In this document: positions 6,128 to 13,093 of the stretch, piece after piece
How positions within the stretch are numbered: the stretch's first letter is position 1
Layout: every line of letters starts with the position of its first letter
Assembly: GCA_015064195.1 (NCBI GenBank)
Contig: SVSO01000014.1
Coordinates: 1-25,483, forward strand
From: Oscillospiraceae bacterium
Lineage (GTDB): Bacteria > Bacillota_A > Clostridia > Oscillospirales > CAG-272
DNA length: 25,483 nucleotides
Reading direction: 5' to 3'
Position numbers and translations under genes: made by a program
The notes under the pieces: generated by a model
What the model was told of the DNA's origin: nothing
Seen by the model: only the letters and a program-made list of their open reading frames with translations
The model's database searches: none

Positions 6128-7811
6128 CATTTTTCTCATCTTTCTGGCGGATCTCCACCCGGCGAATCTTACCGCTGGTGGTCTTGGGCAGTTCATCCAC
6201 AAATTCCACCACGCGGGGATATTTGTACGGTGCAGTCGTCACCTTCACGTGATTCTGCAGTTCTTTTTTCAGCTCATCGCCGGCTTTGTCCTTCCAATCC
6301 TTCGCCAGCACGATGGTCGCCTTGACCACCTGACCGCGCACCGGATCGGGCACTGCGGTGACAGCGCATTCCAGCACGGACGGATGGGTCATGAGCGCGC
6401 TCTCCACCTCAAAGGGGCCGATGCGGTAGCCGGAGCATTTGATGACATCGTCGTTGCGGCCTTCAAACCAGAAATAGCCGTCGGAATCGCGCCATGCCAT
6501 ATCGCCGGTGTTGTAGACGCCGTTCTTCCACGACCGTGCCATGGCTTCGGGCGAATTGTAATATTCCATGAACAGTCCCGTGGGATGCTCGCCCGCATTC
6601 TTGATGACGATGGAGCCGACGATACCGTCCTCGCAGGAATTGCCGTTCTCGTCCACGATGTCGATGTCGTAGATGGGAGCAGGCTTGCCGGTGGAGCCGA
6701 CCTTGATCTCGTCCCAGCCGTAGTTTGCGAGGATGACGGTGGTCTCCGACTGGCCGAAGCCCTCGTAAATGGTGTGGCCGGTGGCTTCCTTAAAGCGCTT
6801 GACCACCTCGGGATTGAGGGGTTCTCCCGCCGTTCCGCAGTGATGGATGGTGGAAAAATCGCAGCCGGACATATCTTCCTTGATGAGGAAGCGGTAGATG
6901 GTGGGCGGTGCGCAGAAGGTGGTAAGCTTCAGGTGATCGATGGCTGCCAGCAGCTTCGCCGGCACGAATTTGTCCGTGTCGTACGCCACATTGACCGCGC
7001 CGCAGATCCACTGACCGAAGATCTTGCCCCATGCGAATTTCGCCCAGCCGGAGTCGGATACGGTGAGGTGCCGGCCCTCATCCTCCACCTTCTGCCAGTA
7101 ATGGGCCGTGGTGATATGACCCAGCGGATAGAGGAAGTTGTGGATGAGCATTTTGGGCATTCCGGAGGTGCCGGAGGTGAAATACATGAGCATGGGATCC
7201 ATGTTCTGCGTCGCCGCATCGCCGGTGGGACGGATCCACTCCGCCGATGCCTCGCGGGTGAGGGCGCGCATATCGAGGAATTCGTCGCCGTACCGCTCAG
7301 CAATGCCGTCGCCCACCACGCCAACATAGCGCAGAGTGGTGCATTTTTCCCGGCAGTTGCGGATGTGGCCGAGGATAACGTCATCCTCCGCGGCGATGAT
7401 CACGCGCACCTCCGCCGCCTCACAGCGGTAAACGATGTCCTTTTCGGTGAGCTGGAAGGATGCGGGGATGGCCACCGCACCGATCTTGCAGAGTGCGGCA
7501 AGGGTGAACCACACCTCGGGACGCTGCTTTAAGATGAGCATCACCCGGTCGCCCTTTTTCACGCCGAGGGAAGCGATAACATTGGCGATGCGGTCGGACT
7601 GCTCCTTCACGTCACCGAAGGTGAAATGCTTCTCATCGCCGTCATCGTTGAGCCAGATGAGGGCAGGCTTCGACGGCTCAAGGCGGGCATATTCGTCCAC
7701 GATGTCGTAGCCGAAGTTGAAATTGTCCGGGATGTTCAGCTTATAGTTGGCTTTGAAATCCTCGTAGGAATCGAAATCGATCCTGGGCAGATATTTTGAG
7801 AGAAAATTCAT
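6117..7811 (-). CDS. AMP-forming acyl-CoA synthetase (acetyl/medium-chain type)
   Basis: This ANL-superfamily enzyme activates a carboxylate to acyl-AMP and then acyl-CoA. The 564-residue protein has the P-loop TSGTSGMPK (212-220), the A5 motif YEGFGQSETT (349-358), A7 YNTGD (433-437), A8 GYRIGPFEVE (461-470) and the A10 lysine K548 in PKTTSGKIRR. Overall it resembles medium-chain or acetyl-CoA-synthetase-like enzymes more than 4-coumarate ligases, but the acid cannot be named. AAAGGA lies about ten bases before the ATG. It follows the XRE-cupin regulator by 45 bases and overlaps the esterase gene. Regulator-synthetase pairs of this kind are common in anaerobic Firmicutes, which supports control of the synthetase by the neighbouring regulator. 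Confidence 0.93.
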   Translation of the reverse strand: MNFLSKYLPRIDFDSYEDFKANYKLNIPDNFNFGYDIVDEYARLEPSKPALIWLNDDGDEKHFTFGDVKEQSDRIANVIASLGVKKGDRVMLILKQRPEVWFTLAALCKIGAVAIPASFQLTEKDIVYRCEAAEVRVIIAAEDDVILGHIRNCREKCTTLRYVGVVGDGIAERYGDEFLDMRALTREASAEWIRPTGDAATQNMDPMLMYFTSGTSGMPKMLIHNFLYPLGHITTAHYWQKVEDEGRHLTVSDSGWAKFAWGKIFGQWICGAVNVAYDTDKFVPAKLLAAIDHLKLTTFCAPPTIYRFLIKEDMSGCDFSTIHHCGTAGEPLNPEVVKRFKEATGHTIYEGFGQSETTVILANYGWDEIKVGSTGKPAPIYDIDIVDENGNSCEDGIVGSIVIKNAGEHPTGLFMEYYNSPEAMARSWKNGVYNTGDMAWRDSDGYFWFEGRNDDVIKCSGYRIGPFEVESALMTHPSVLECAVTAVPDPVRGQVVKATIVLAKDWKDKAGDELKKELQNHVKVTTAPYKYPRVVEFVDELPKTTSGKIRRVEIRQKDEKNDEI

Positions 7812-7856
7812 GTTTTATTATTCCTTTTCGCGCGGAAATTACACGGCATCCGCGAA

Positions 7857-8417
7857 TTATTTTTTCATATTTTCATTGATGACGGTCAGGAATTTCGACT
7901 CCACACCGATGGCGCGCTGACCGTGGGGGATGGCGGGGTTGAAGTACATGGAATCGCCGGCGTGAAGGATGTACTCCTTGTTGCCAAGATTGACGGCAAC
8001 CGTGCCGGAGAGCACATAGTTGAACTCCTGTCCCGCATGGGTCACAAGGTCGGGAGTCTCATCGGTGGGCGAAAGTGTGACGATCATCGGCTCCATTTCG
8101 CGGTCAATGTAATTATATGCGAGCGAGGTGAATTTGTAGCCTGCGTACCGCTCCACGGCCAGACCGTTGCCGCCCCGGATCAGGGTGTAGTCCACCATGC
8201 GCGGCTCGTCGCCGAGAAGCAGTACGGTGGGGTCAACGTGCATTTCGGACGCGATCAGATAGAGCTTTCCGACGGGGATATCCGTCGTTCCGGCCTCGTA
8301 TTCATCATAAACCTCGCGGGTCACGCCGATCTTCTCGGCCACCGTATCCGCGTCAATTTCAAGAATGGTGCGCAGTTCACGCACACGTGCAGCAATCTGT
8401 TCTACCTGCGGCAGCAT
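7857..8417 (-). CDS. XRE-family transcriptional regulator with C-terminal cupin
   Basis: The 186-residue protein has an N-terminal helix-turn-helix of the Cro/C1 type (about 10-65, with VREVYDEYEAG-like third-helix region near 33-42) and a C-terminal cupin (about 100-180). The cupin carries an HAGQEFNYVLSGTV segment and an HAGDSMYFNPAIPHG segment, the two classical cupin motifs. Such proteins sense a small ligand in the cupin and bind DNA as dimers. GGAGG lies eight bases upstream of the ATG. It is the first gene of the operon with acyl-CoA synthetase, esterase and alr, and its promoter is back-to-back with that of the plus-strand reductase-like gene. Confidence 0.92.
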   Translation of the reverse strand: MLPQVEQIAARVRELRTILEIDADTVAEKIGVTREVYDEYEAGTTDIPVGKLYLIASEMHVDPTVLLLGDEPRMVDYTLIRGGNGLAVERYAGYKFTSLAYNYIDREMEPMIVTLSPTDETPDLVTHAGQEFNYVLSGTVAVNLGNKEYILHAGDSMYFNPAIPHGQRAIGVESKFLTVINENMKK

Positions 8418-8464
8418 GGCAGTTACCTCCGTTAAAGAAAAATTGTGTATAAATACTTCTTTAT

Positions 8465-8493
8465 ATTATATCATACCCCGCGTGAGTTTTCAA
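8465..8493 (-). promoter_or_regulatory. Sigma-A promoter of the XRE-cupin operon
   Basis: On the minus strand, TTGAAA (8493-8488), 17 bases, TATAAT (8470-8465), with TGA directly before the -10. The start codon is about 48 bases downstream. Confidence 0.9.
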
Positions 8494-8525
8494 GTGGAAA
8501 TTTACACAAAAGCAAAAATTCGCTC

Positions 8526-8554
8526 TTGCTTTTTTCGGAAAAGTGTGGTATAAT
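8526..8554 (+). promoter_or_regulatory. Sigma-A promoter of the reductase-like gene
   Basis: TTGCTT (8526-8531), 17 bases, TATAAT (8549-8554), with TGG before the -10. Only 32 bases separate its -35 from the -35 of the divergent XRE-cupin promoter, so one bound regulator could affect both. Confidence 0.9.
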
Positions 8555-8595
8555 AAGAGAAGAATCAACCTTTTACTCATTGGAGGACAACAAAA

Positions 8596-9348
8596 ATGCT
8601 GAGCGATGCTGATATCAAGCGCGTCAAGGGCGAGGGCTTCCTGCGCAATCGCGGCACGGAATGCTTCTCGGCAAGAGTCATCACTGAAAACGGCGTGCTG
8701 ACGACAGAAGAAATGACCGTCATCTGTGAAGCGGCGAAAAAGTTCGGAAACGGCAAGGTTTCCTTCACCAGCCGTCTCACCGTGGAGGTGCCGGGCATTC
8801 CCTATGAGGAGATCCCCGCTTTCCGGGAATATATTGCAAAGGCCGGACTGTATACCGGCGGAACGGGCGCGAGAGTCCGTCCCATCGTCGCCTGCAAGGG
8901 CACGACCTGCGTGTTCGGCGTGTACGACACCCAGCAGCTGGCAAAGGAGCTGCATGACCGATTCTACCTCGGCTGGTACGATGTGAAGCTGCCCCACAAG
9001 TTCAAGATCGCCTGCGGCGGATGCTTCCACAACTGCATGAAGCCGGATACCAACGACGTCGGAATCGTTGGTGCAAAGAAGGAAACGGCCGATCATCCCG
9101 CCATGTTCCGCATCATGCTGGGCGGCACATGGGGCAGAAACTGCCGGCGTGCGAAAGAGCTTCCCCGGCTCTACACCTACGACGAGGTGTTTGACATCGT
9201 GGAAAAATCCATCCTCCTGTTCAAGCGGGACGGCGAAGAAAAGAAGCGTTTCGCCGATCTTGTGGAAAAGATGGGCATCGATGCTGTTGCCGCGCTCTTT
9301 GAAACAGACGAGCTGACGGCGGCGAAGGATGAAATTTTATCAAAGTAA
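8596..9348 (+). CDS. Small sulfite/nitrite reductase-like protein (sirohaem and 4Fe-4S domain)
   Basis: The 250-residue protein is a single half-unit of the nitrite/sulfite reductase family. An N-terminal ferredoxin-like half (about 10-85) has the strand segment VSFTSRLTVEVPGIP. It is followed by the 4Fe-4S/sirohaem ligand region with C100 and C105 (ACKGTTC) and C143 and C147 (GGCFHNC), plus an extra C140. The first pair is C-x4-C, one residue shorter than the C-x5-C of classical sulfite reductases; from memory, small clostridial relatives share this spacing. There is no flavoprotein or ferredoxin domain, so electrons must come from another protein. GGAGG lies about nine bases before the ATG. 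It is first in a transcript with the RpiB-family gene. Neither sirohaem synthesis nor sulfate assimilation genes are nearby, so the substrate is open. Confidence 0.85.
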   Translation: MLSDADIKRVKGEGFLRNRGTECFSARVITENGVLTTEEMTVICEAAKKFGNGKVSFTSRLTVEVPGIPYEEIPAFREYIAKAGLYTGGTGARVRPIVACKGTTCVFGVYDTQQLAKELHDRFYLGWYDVKLPHKFKIACGGCFHNCMKPDTNDVGIVGAKKETADHPAMFRIMLGGTWGRNCRRAKELPRLYTYDEVFDIVEKSILLFKRDGEEKKRFADLVEKMGIDAVAALFETDELTAAKDEILSK

Positions 9349-9352
9349 CCAT

Positions 9353-9386
9353 ACACAATTGGCGGCAAATCCGCCGTCAATTGTGT
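9353..9386. repeat. Intercistronic inverted repeat
   Basis: ACACAATT and AATTGTGT enclose an inner GGCGG/CCGCC stem with a small bulge. There is no T-run on either side, so it is better read as an mRNA hairpin between the reductase-like gene and the RpiB-like gene (stability or processing) than as a terminator. Confidence 0.75.
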
Positions 9387-9428
9387 CGCAAAATTAAAAC
9401 GATTTAACATGAAAAGGAGAAATGTACG

Positions 9429-9998
9429 ATGAAAACTGTAAAAAACAAGCAGATTCTGGTCGGCGCAGACTTCGCAGGCTTCCCGCTGAAGGAGGCTGTA
9501 GTGGCACATCTGAAGGAAAAGGGCTGGGAAGTCACGGACGTGGGTGTCCGCTCTCCCGAGGATGACGACACCGATCTCATGTTCCACCGTGTCGGCCTGC
9601 GTGTCGGCTCCATGATCTCCGAGGGCGAATTTGAACGCGCACTCCTGTTCTGCGGCACCGGCATGGGCATCCACATCGCCGCAAGCAAATGCCCCCACGT
9701 TCACGCAGGTGTTGTGGAGAGCGTTCCCGCCGCACTTCGCGCCATCACCGGCAACGGCGTCAACGTCCTCGCCATGGGCGCGTTCTACGTGGCACCGCAG
9801 ATGGGCTGCGATATTGCGGACGCTTATCTGAACGCCGAGCTTGGCAGCGGCTACGAATGGTGGCACAACTTCTACGAATTCCACAAGCTGGCCATCGACG
9901 AGCTGGAAGCCTTCGACTACGAGGAATACAAGGCCAACGGCTTCAAGGTGAAGCATCTCGGCGACTTCGACATCAAGCTGGAGAAAAAGCCGGAATAA
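9429..9998 (+). CDS. RpiB/LacA/LacB-family sugar-phosphate isomerase, atypical
   Basis: The 189-residue protein belongs to the RpiB/LacAB family of aldose-ketose phosphate isomerases. It keeps the general-base cysteine C75 in FCGTGMGI and the A-x-x-R-A-I-T-G-N-G-V-N-V-L-A-M-G region (102-117). Two features are unusual. The usual Asp-His-Ala-Gly after the first strand reads Asp-Phe-Ala-Gly (14-17), and a C-terminal extension of roughly 40 residues contains an aromatic stretch (YEWWHNFYEFH). The common ~150-residue RpiB lacks such an extension. The substrate is therefore probably not ribose 5-phosphate, although this is inference. AAGGAG lies about nine bases before the ATG. It shares a transcript with the reductase-like gene and ends at a strong bidirectional terminator. 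Confidence 0.85.
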   Translation: MKTVKNKQILVGADFAGFPLKEAVVAHLKEKGWEVTDVGVRSPEDDDTDLMFHRVGLRVGSMISEGEFERALLFCGTGMGIHIAASKCPHVHAGVVESVPAALRAITGNGVNVLAMGAFYVAPQMGCDIADAYLNAELGSGYEWWHNFYEFHKLAIDELEAFDYEEYKANGFKVKHLGDFDIKLEKKPE

Positions 9999-10004
9999 GC
10001 GATC

Positions 10005-10033
10005 AAAAAGGAGGCGCATCGCGCCTCCTTTTT
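10005..10033. terminator. Bidirectional intrinsic terminator
   Basis: A perfect 13-bp stem (10005-10017 with 10021-10033) has a three-base loop, a GC-rich core and A5/T5 flanks, so it works for both strands. It separates the RpiB-like gene from the converging SGNH hydrolase, whose stop lies three bases beyond it. Confidence 0.95.
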
Positions 10034-10035
10034 GT

Positions 10036-11046
10036 TTAGATATTCGCTTCCAGAATCGCGCCCAGCTTGTCCGTGATCTCCTGCACGCCGTCGATGTTGG
10101 GATGCACATTGTCCGACGAAATGCCGCGGATGGAGGTGAGCAGCTCCTTTCCCGGAATGTGCAGAATCTGCGGATATTCCGATGCACAGCGCTTGACAAT
10201 CTCGCGGAAAATATCCGGCTTCGGATCTCCCATAAGATCGCTGTAGTAATAATAAATATCGATAACGAACAGCTTTTTGTCCGGATTTTTCTCCGTCACG
10301 CGGGAGAGCAGATACCGCACGCGCCGTTCAAATTCGTCGCATTCCAGATTCAGCGCGTTGATGCCCAGCTCCATTACCGCAAAATCCCATGTGCGGGGGT
10401 TGATTTCATTGCCCTGCTCTGCGATGTAGTCGCACATCTCCTTCTCCAGCCGGCAGGAGCCTGCAAAGCCGAAGCTGTACATATCGCAGTTCAGGCGGCG
10501 GGAAATCTTGGAGAGATAGGTGTTGTTCAGCGCACAGGCGAGGCTTCCGTGGGTGATGGACGAGCCGTACATGAGGAAGCGTTTGGCGGGGACTTCATCC
10601 TCACGCGGCGGGCGCACATCGCCCTCGGCATCGACAAGGATCACGCCTGCAGAATCGAGCAGCAGACGGATGACATTGGGGCTGTAGGGATAGCCGGACG
10701 CTTCGTTAATCTTCGCGACCTGTTCGGCATTCGCCGGCGGCGCAAGCTCAATCACGGTATCCTCTCCGCGGATATGATGGGTCAGCGTCTGCCAGCCGGA
10801 CTGCACACCGCCGTAATAGAGAATCGCATCGCTGATAGCCTTTTCGCTCGCCATGCGCAGGGTGATCTTCGCCGTGCCGCTGTTGATGACAAAGCGAAAC
10901 TCACAGCCTGCGGTATTGAACGGCATCATGCTTCCGTTCATAGCATCGCGCACATTTTTCGGCACGCGCGACATCCGCCAGCCGATACCGTCCTCATGCG
11001 GGACAAGCTCCGCAACATTATAAAGCTCAAAATTTTTGAAAAGCAT
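10036..11046 (-). CDS. SGNH/GDSL hydrolase with N-terminal beta domain
   Basis: The 336-residue protein has two parts. Residues 1 to about 150 are strand-rich, resembling the beta-sandwich that precedes the catalytic domain in some esterases acting on sugars. Residues 155-336 form an SGNH hydrolase: block I YGSSITHG (160-167, nucleophile S163), block II FGFAGS (192-197), block III ELGIN (226-230) and block V SDNVHPN (311-317) with D312 and H315. There is no signal peptide, so it is probably cytoplasmic. GGAGG lies about eight bases before the ATG. It is monocistronic, with its own promoter (11092-11120) and the shared terminator. The likely role is removal of acetyl or other acyl groups from a carbohydrate; the exact substrate is unknown. 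Confidence 0.88.
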   Translation of the reverse strand: MLFKNFELYNVAELVPHEDGIGWRMSRVPKNVRDAMNGSMMPFNTAGCEFRFVINSGTAKITLRMASEKAISDAILYYGGVQSGWQTLTHHIRGEDTVIELAPPANAEQVAKINEASGYPYSPNVIRLLLDSAGVILVDAEGDVRPPREDEVPAKRFLMYGSSITHGSLACALNNTYLSKISRRLNCDMYSFGFAGSCRLEKEMCDYIAEQGNEINPRTWDFAVMELGINALNLECDEFERRVRYLLSRVTEKNPDKKLFVIDIYYYYSDLMGDPKPDIFREIVKRCASEYPQILHIPGKELLTSIRGISSDNVHPNIDGVQEITDKLGAILEANI

Positions 11047-11091
11047 GGCTTTCCTCCATCAATCAAAGAATATCGGGAATCTCCCAGTTAT

Positions 11092-11120
11092 ATTGTATCA
11101 CATTTTGCATGGCTTGTCAA
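11092..11120 (-). promoter_or_regulatory. Sigma-A promoter of the SGNH hydrolase
   Basis: On the minus strand, consensus TTGACA (11120-11115), 17 bases, TACAAT (11097-11092), with TGA before the -10. Confidence 0.9.
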
Positions 11121-11149
11121 TCATTTCCGAAAATCCTTCGCATAGTAAG

Positions 11150-11178
11150 AAAAAGGCTGGCGCAAAAGCGTCAGCCTT
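11150..11178 (-). terminator. Intrinsic terminator of the ferredoxin gene
   Basis: On the minus strand, AAGGCTGACGC, loop TTTT, then GCGCCAGCCTT (one A/C mismatch), followed by a T-run. It lies about 25 bases after the ferredoxin stop and about 30 bases before the SGNH promoter. Confidence 0.9.
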
Positions 11179-11202
11179 GTCTGTTTTGTCTGAGTGCCTG
11201 AA

Positions 11203-11373
11203 TTATTCAGCCTTGGGAGCTTCAACAGGACATACATCAGCGCAGGAACCGCACTCGATGCACTCATCAGCGTTGATCTCATACTTGCCGTCAGCTTCCT
11301 TAATGCAGCTTACAGGGCACTCGTCAGCGCAAGCACCGCAAGCGATGCAATCGTCAGAAATCTTATATGCCAT
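11203..11373 (-). CDS. 2[4Fe-4S] clostridial-type ferredoxin
   Basis: This is a 56-residue low-potential electron carrier of the cytoplasm. Both cluster motifs are complete: C9-x2-C12-x2-C15-x3-C19-Pro and C38-x2-C41-x2-C44-x3-C48-Pro, related by the internal duplication usual in this family. GGAGG lies about seven bases before the ATG. It is transcribed alone from a promoter directly behind yaaT and ends in its own terminator. Codon use leans to GCT, TGC and AAG, in keeping with high expression. It could supply electrons to enzymes such as the reductase-like protein at 8596-9348, but nothing in the sequence links the two. Confidence 0.97.
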   Translation of the reverse strand: MAYKISDDCIACGACADECPVSCIKEADGKYEINADECIECGSCADVCPVEAPKAE

Positions 11374-11411
11374 TTTACGTTACCTCCGTCAAAGATTTTT
11401 GTTACGATATT

Positions 11412-11440
11412 ATTGTATCACAAAATTTCGCATATTGCAA
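11412..11440 (-). promoter_or_regulatory. Sigma-A promoter of the ferredoxin gene
   Basis: On the minus strand, TTGCAA (11440-11435), 17 bases, TACAAT (11417-11412), with TGA before the -10. The -35 lies in the spacer of an inverted repeat (11422-11431 with 11448-11458). Confidence 0.9.
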
Positions 11441-11458
11441 GGGGTTCGCGAAAATTTT
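11422..11458. repeat. Inverted repeat spanning the ferredoxin -35 region
   Basis: AAAATTTCGC (11422-11431) pairs with GCGAAAATTTT (11448-11458), allowing one extra base, around a 16-base spacer holding the -35. It could be an operator, or a weak end-of-transcript hairpin for yaaT, whose stop is 15 bases away. Confidence 0.6.
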
Positions 11459-11473
11459 TATGATAATTTTACA

Positions 11474-13063
11474 TTAAGCCTCTTCCTGAGGTTCCTTCGG
11501 CTTGAAACCCTTTCCGCCGATGACCTTCACATCGTCCCGGTGGAACACCTTCGGCGGCTTATCCGTGCCCGCAAAGCGTACGCGCACAAGACCTGCCAGC
11601 GGCTGTACCTCGATAACCGTGCCGTTTCCATCCTCGGTGGAGACGATCTGATCCATCTTGGGCGTCTTGCGGATCTCCTCCTGATAGGTGTCATACTCAT
11701 AGCGCAGACAGCACATGAGTCTGCCGCACGCGCCGGAAATCTTCACGGAATTGAGGGAGAGATTCTGCTCCTTTGCCATTTTAATGGAGACCTGCACGAA
11801 ATCGGACAGGAAGGTCTTGCAGCAGAAGGGACGGCCGCAGATGCCGATGCCGCCCAGCAGCTTGGTCTCATCGCGGATGCCGATCTGACGCAGCTCGATG
11901 CGGGTACGGAATACCGCCGCCAGATCCTTGACCAGCTCGCGGAAATCCACGCGCCCTTCGGCGGTGAAATAAAAGAGCAGCTTGGAATTGTCGAAGGTAT
12001 ATTCCACATCGATGAGCTTCATTTCCAGCTTGTGGTCGAGGATCTTCTGCGCACAAACTGCCAGCGCTTCCTTCTCCTTTGCTACATTCGCCTCATGACG
12101 GGCAATATCGTCCCGGTCGGCGCGGCGCACCACCGGACGCAGGGGAAGCACCACCTCACGCTCCGTCACCATGCGGTTTTGAATATCGCAGAAGCCGAAT
12201 TCAAGGCCGCGTGCCGTCTCCACGATCACCGCGTCATCCTTCTTGAATTTTTCGCCTGCCGGGTCAAAATAGTAGATCTTGCCGCCCGCTTTGAAGCGGA
12301 TGCCAACGATCTCGTATTTTGCAAGCTCCGGCACAGGCTCCGGCTCGCTCATCTCCAGCACCTCCGCATCGGCAGGCGTGATGGAGTTCAGCTCCTCGAT
12401 GATCTGTGCATCCGTCTCACCGGCGGTAATGGTGTATTCGCTGACCGTCGGCTGTTCATCCGATTCCATGGTTTCTTCTGCGGATTCCTCAGAGATCGCC
12501 TCGGTCTGCTCCTCACGGCGGTCACGTCCGCGCCCACCTCTGCGCCGGCCTCTCGGACGACGGCGGCGGCGAGGCTCACCCGTCTGCTCGCCTTCTCCGG
12601 ATCCGCCCGTCTCAGATGCATCCTCCACCGGCGCGTCGGATTTTCCCCCCTGCCTCGGCTTCTGGGAATGATTCTTCACCGGATGATGGGACTCGGGATC
12701 GCTCACCGGCTCATTCTGCACTGCCGTCTCTGCGGCTTCGGGGGCATTCTGCGCGCCGTGTCCGCTTCCTCTGCGATGACGGGAACGGCGGGAGCGGCGG
12801 GGCTTATGCTCACCGTTCTCCCCGGACTGTGCCGATTCACTGTGAGGAGCGGAAAATTCCACCGTCTCCGGCTTTTCCGGCGGCACGTCATAGCGTCCGC
12901 CGCGCACATTGATGGCGCCGTTCTGGGAATTCTGCTCTGCGTTTTGATTTGCGCCCTCGCCCGCGCTTCTCGGACGGCGGCGATGATGCTTATGATGCGG
13001 CTTTCGGTCGCGGCCATGTTCCGCGCCGTTTCCGGACTGCGGCAGTTTTTCGTTTGTATCCAT
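11474..13063 (-). CDS. yaaT: YaaT/PSP1-family protein with long arginine-rich N-terminal extension
   Basis: In Bacillus, YaaT joins YmcA and YlbF in the Y-complex, which carries iron-sulfur clusters, steers RNase Y processing and supports sporulation and competence. Here the conserved PSP1 region spans roughly residues 250-515. It includes the two cysteine clusters GICGRPFCCKTFL (near 407-419) and GACGRLMCCLRYEY (near 444-457). Residues 1 to about 245 are low complexity and probably disordered: His/Arg tracts near 20-33, an Arg/Ser tract near 88-100, an RRRRRPRGRRRGGRGRDRR-type tract near 165-183, then an acidic segment near 184-240. Family members are usually about 270-300 residues. An ATG nine bases upstream is in frame but too close to its AAAGG; the ATG at 13063 has ten bases of spacing. 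It follows holB by 30 bases, the same order as in Bacillus. Confidence 0.93.
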   Translation of the reverse strand: MDTNEKLPQSGNGAEHGRDRKPHHKHHRRRPRSAGEGANQNAEQNSQNGAINVRGGRYDVPPEKPETVEFSAPHSESAQSGENGEHKPRRSRRSRHRRGSGHGAQNAPEAAETAVQNEPVSDPESHHPVKNHSQKPRQGGKSDAPVEDASETGGSGEGEQTGEPRRRRRPRGRRRGGRGRDRREEQTEAISEESAEETMESDEQPTVSEYTITAGETDAQIIEELNSITPADAEVLEMSEPEPVPELAKYEIVGIRFKAGGKIYYFDPAGEKFKKDDAVIVETARGLEFGFCDIQNRMVTEREVVLPLRPVVRRADRDDIARHEANVAKEKEALAVCAQKILDHKLEMKLIDVEYTFDNSKLLFYFTAEGRVDFRELVKDLAAVFRTRIELRQIGIRDETKLLGGIGICGRPFCCKTFLSDFVQVSIKMAKEQNLSLNSVKISGACGRLMCCLRYEYDTYQEEIRKTPKMDQIVSTEDGNGTVIEVQPLAGLVRVRFAGTDKPPKVFHRDDVKVIGGKGFKPKEPQEEA

Positions 13064-13093
13064 ATGGATCATACCTTTCTGTATGCGTAATTT

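Noticed and set aside
5988..7532. 514-codon open frame on the plus strand opposite the acyl-CoA synthetase
   Set aside because: The minus strand carries all adenylation-domain motifs. The plus-strand translation has no recognisable domain and no suitable RBS.
9353..9386. Terminator between the reductase-like gene and the RpiB-like gene
   Set aside because: The hairpin is stable, but neither strand has a T-run after it, and no promoter follows before the RpiB-like start.
11036..13090. 684-codon open frame on the plus strand opposite yaaT
   Set aside because: It is the antisense shadow of the GC-rich yaaT gene. Its translation is low-complexity and resembles no family, while the minus strand encodes clear PSP1 motifs.
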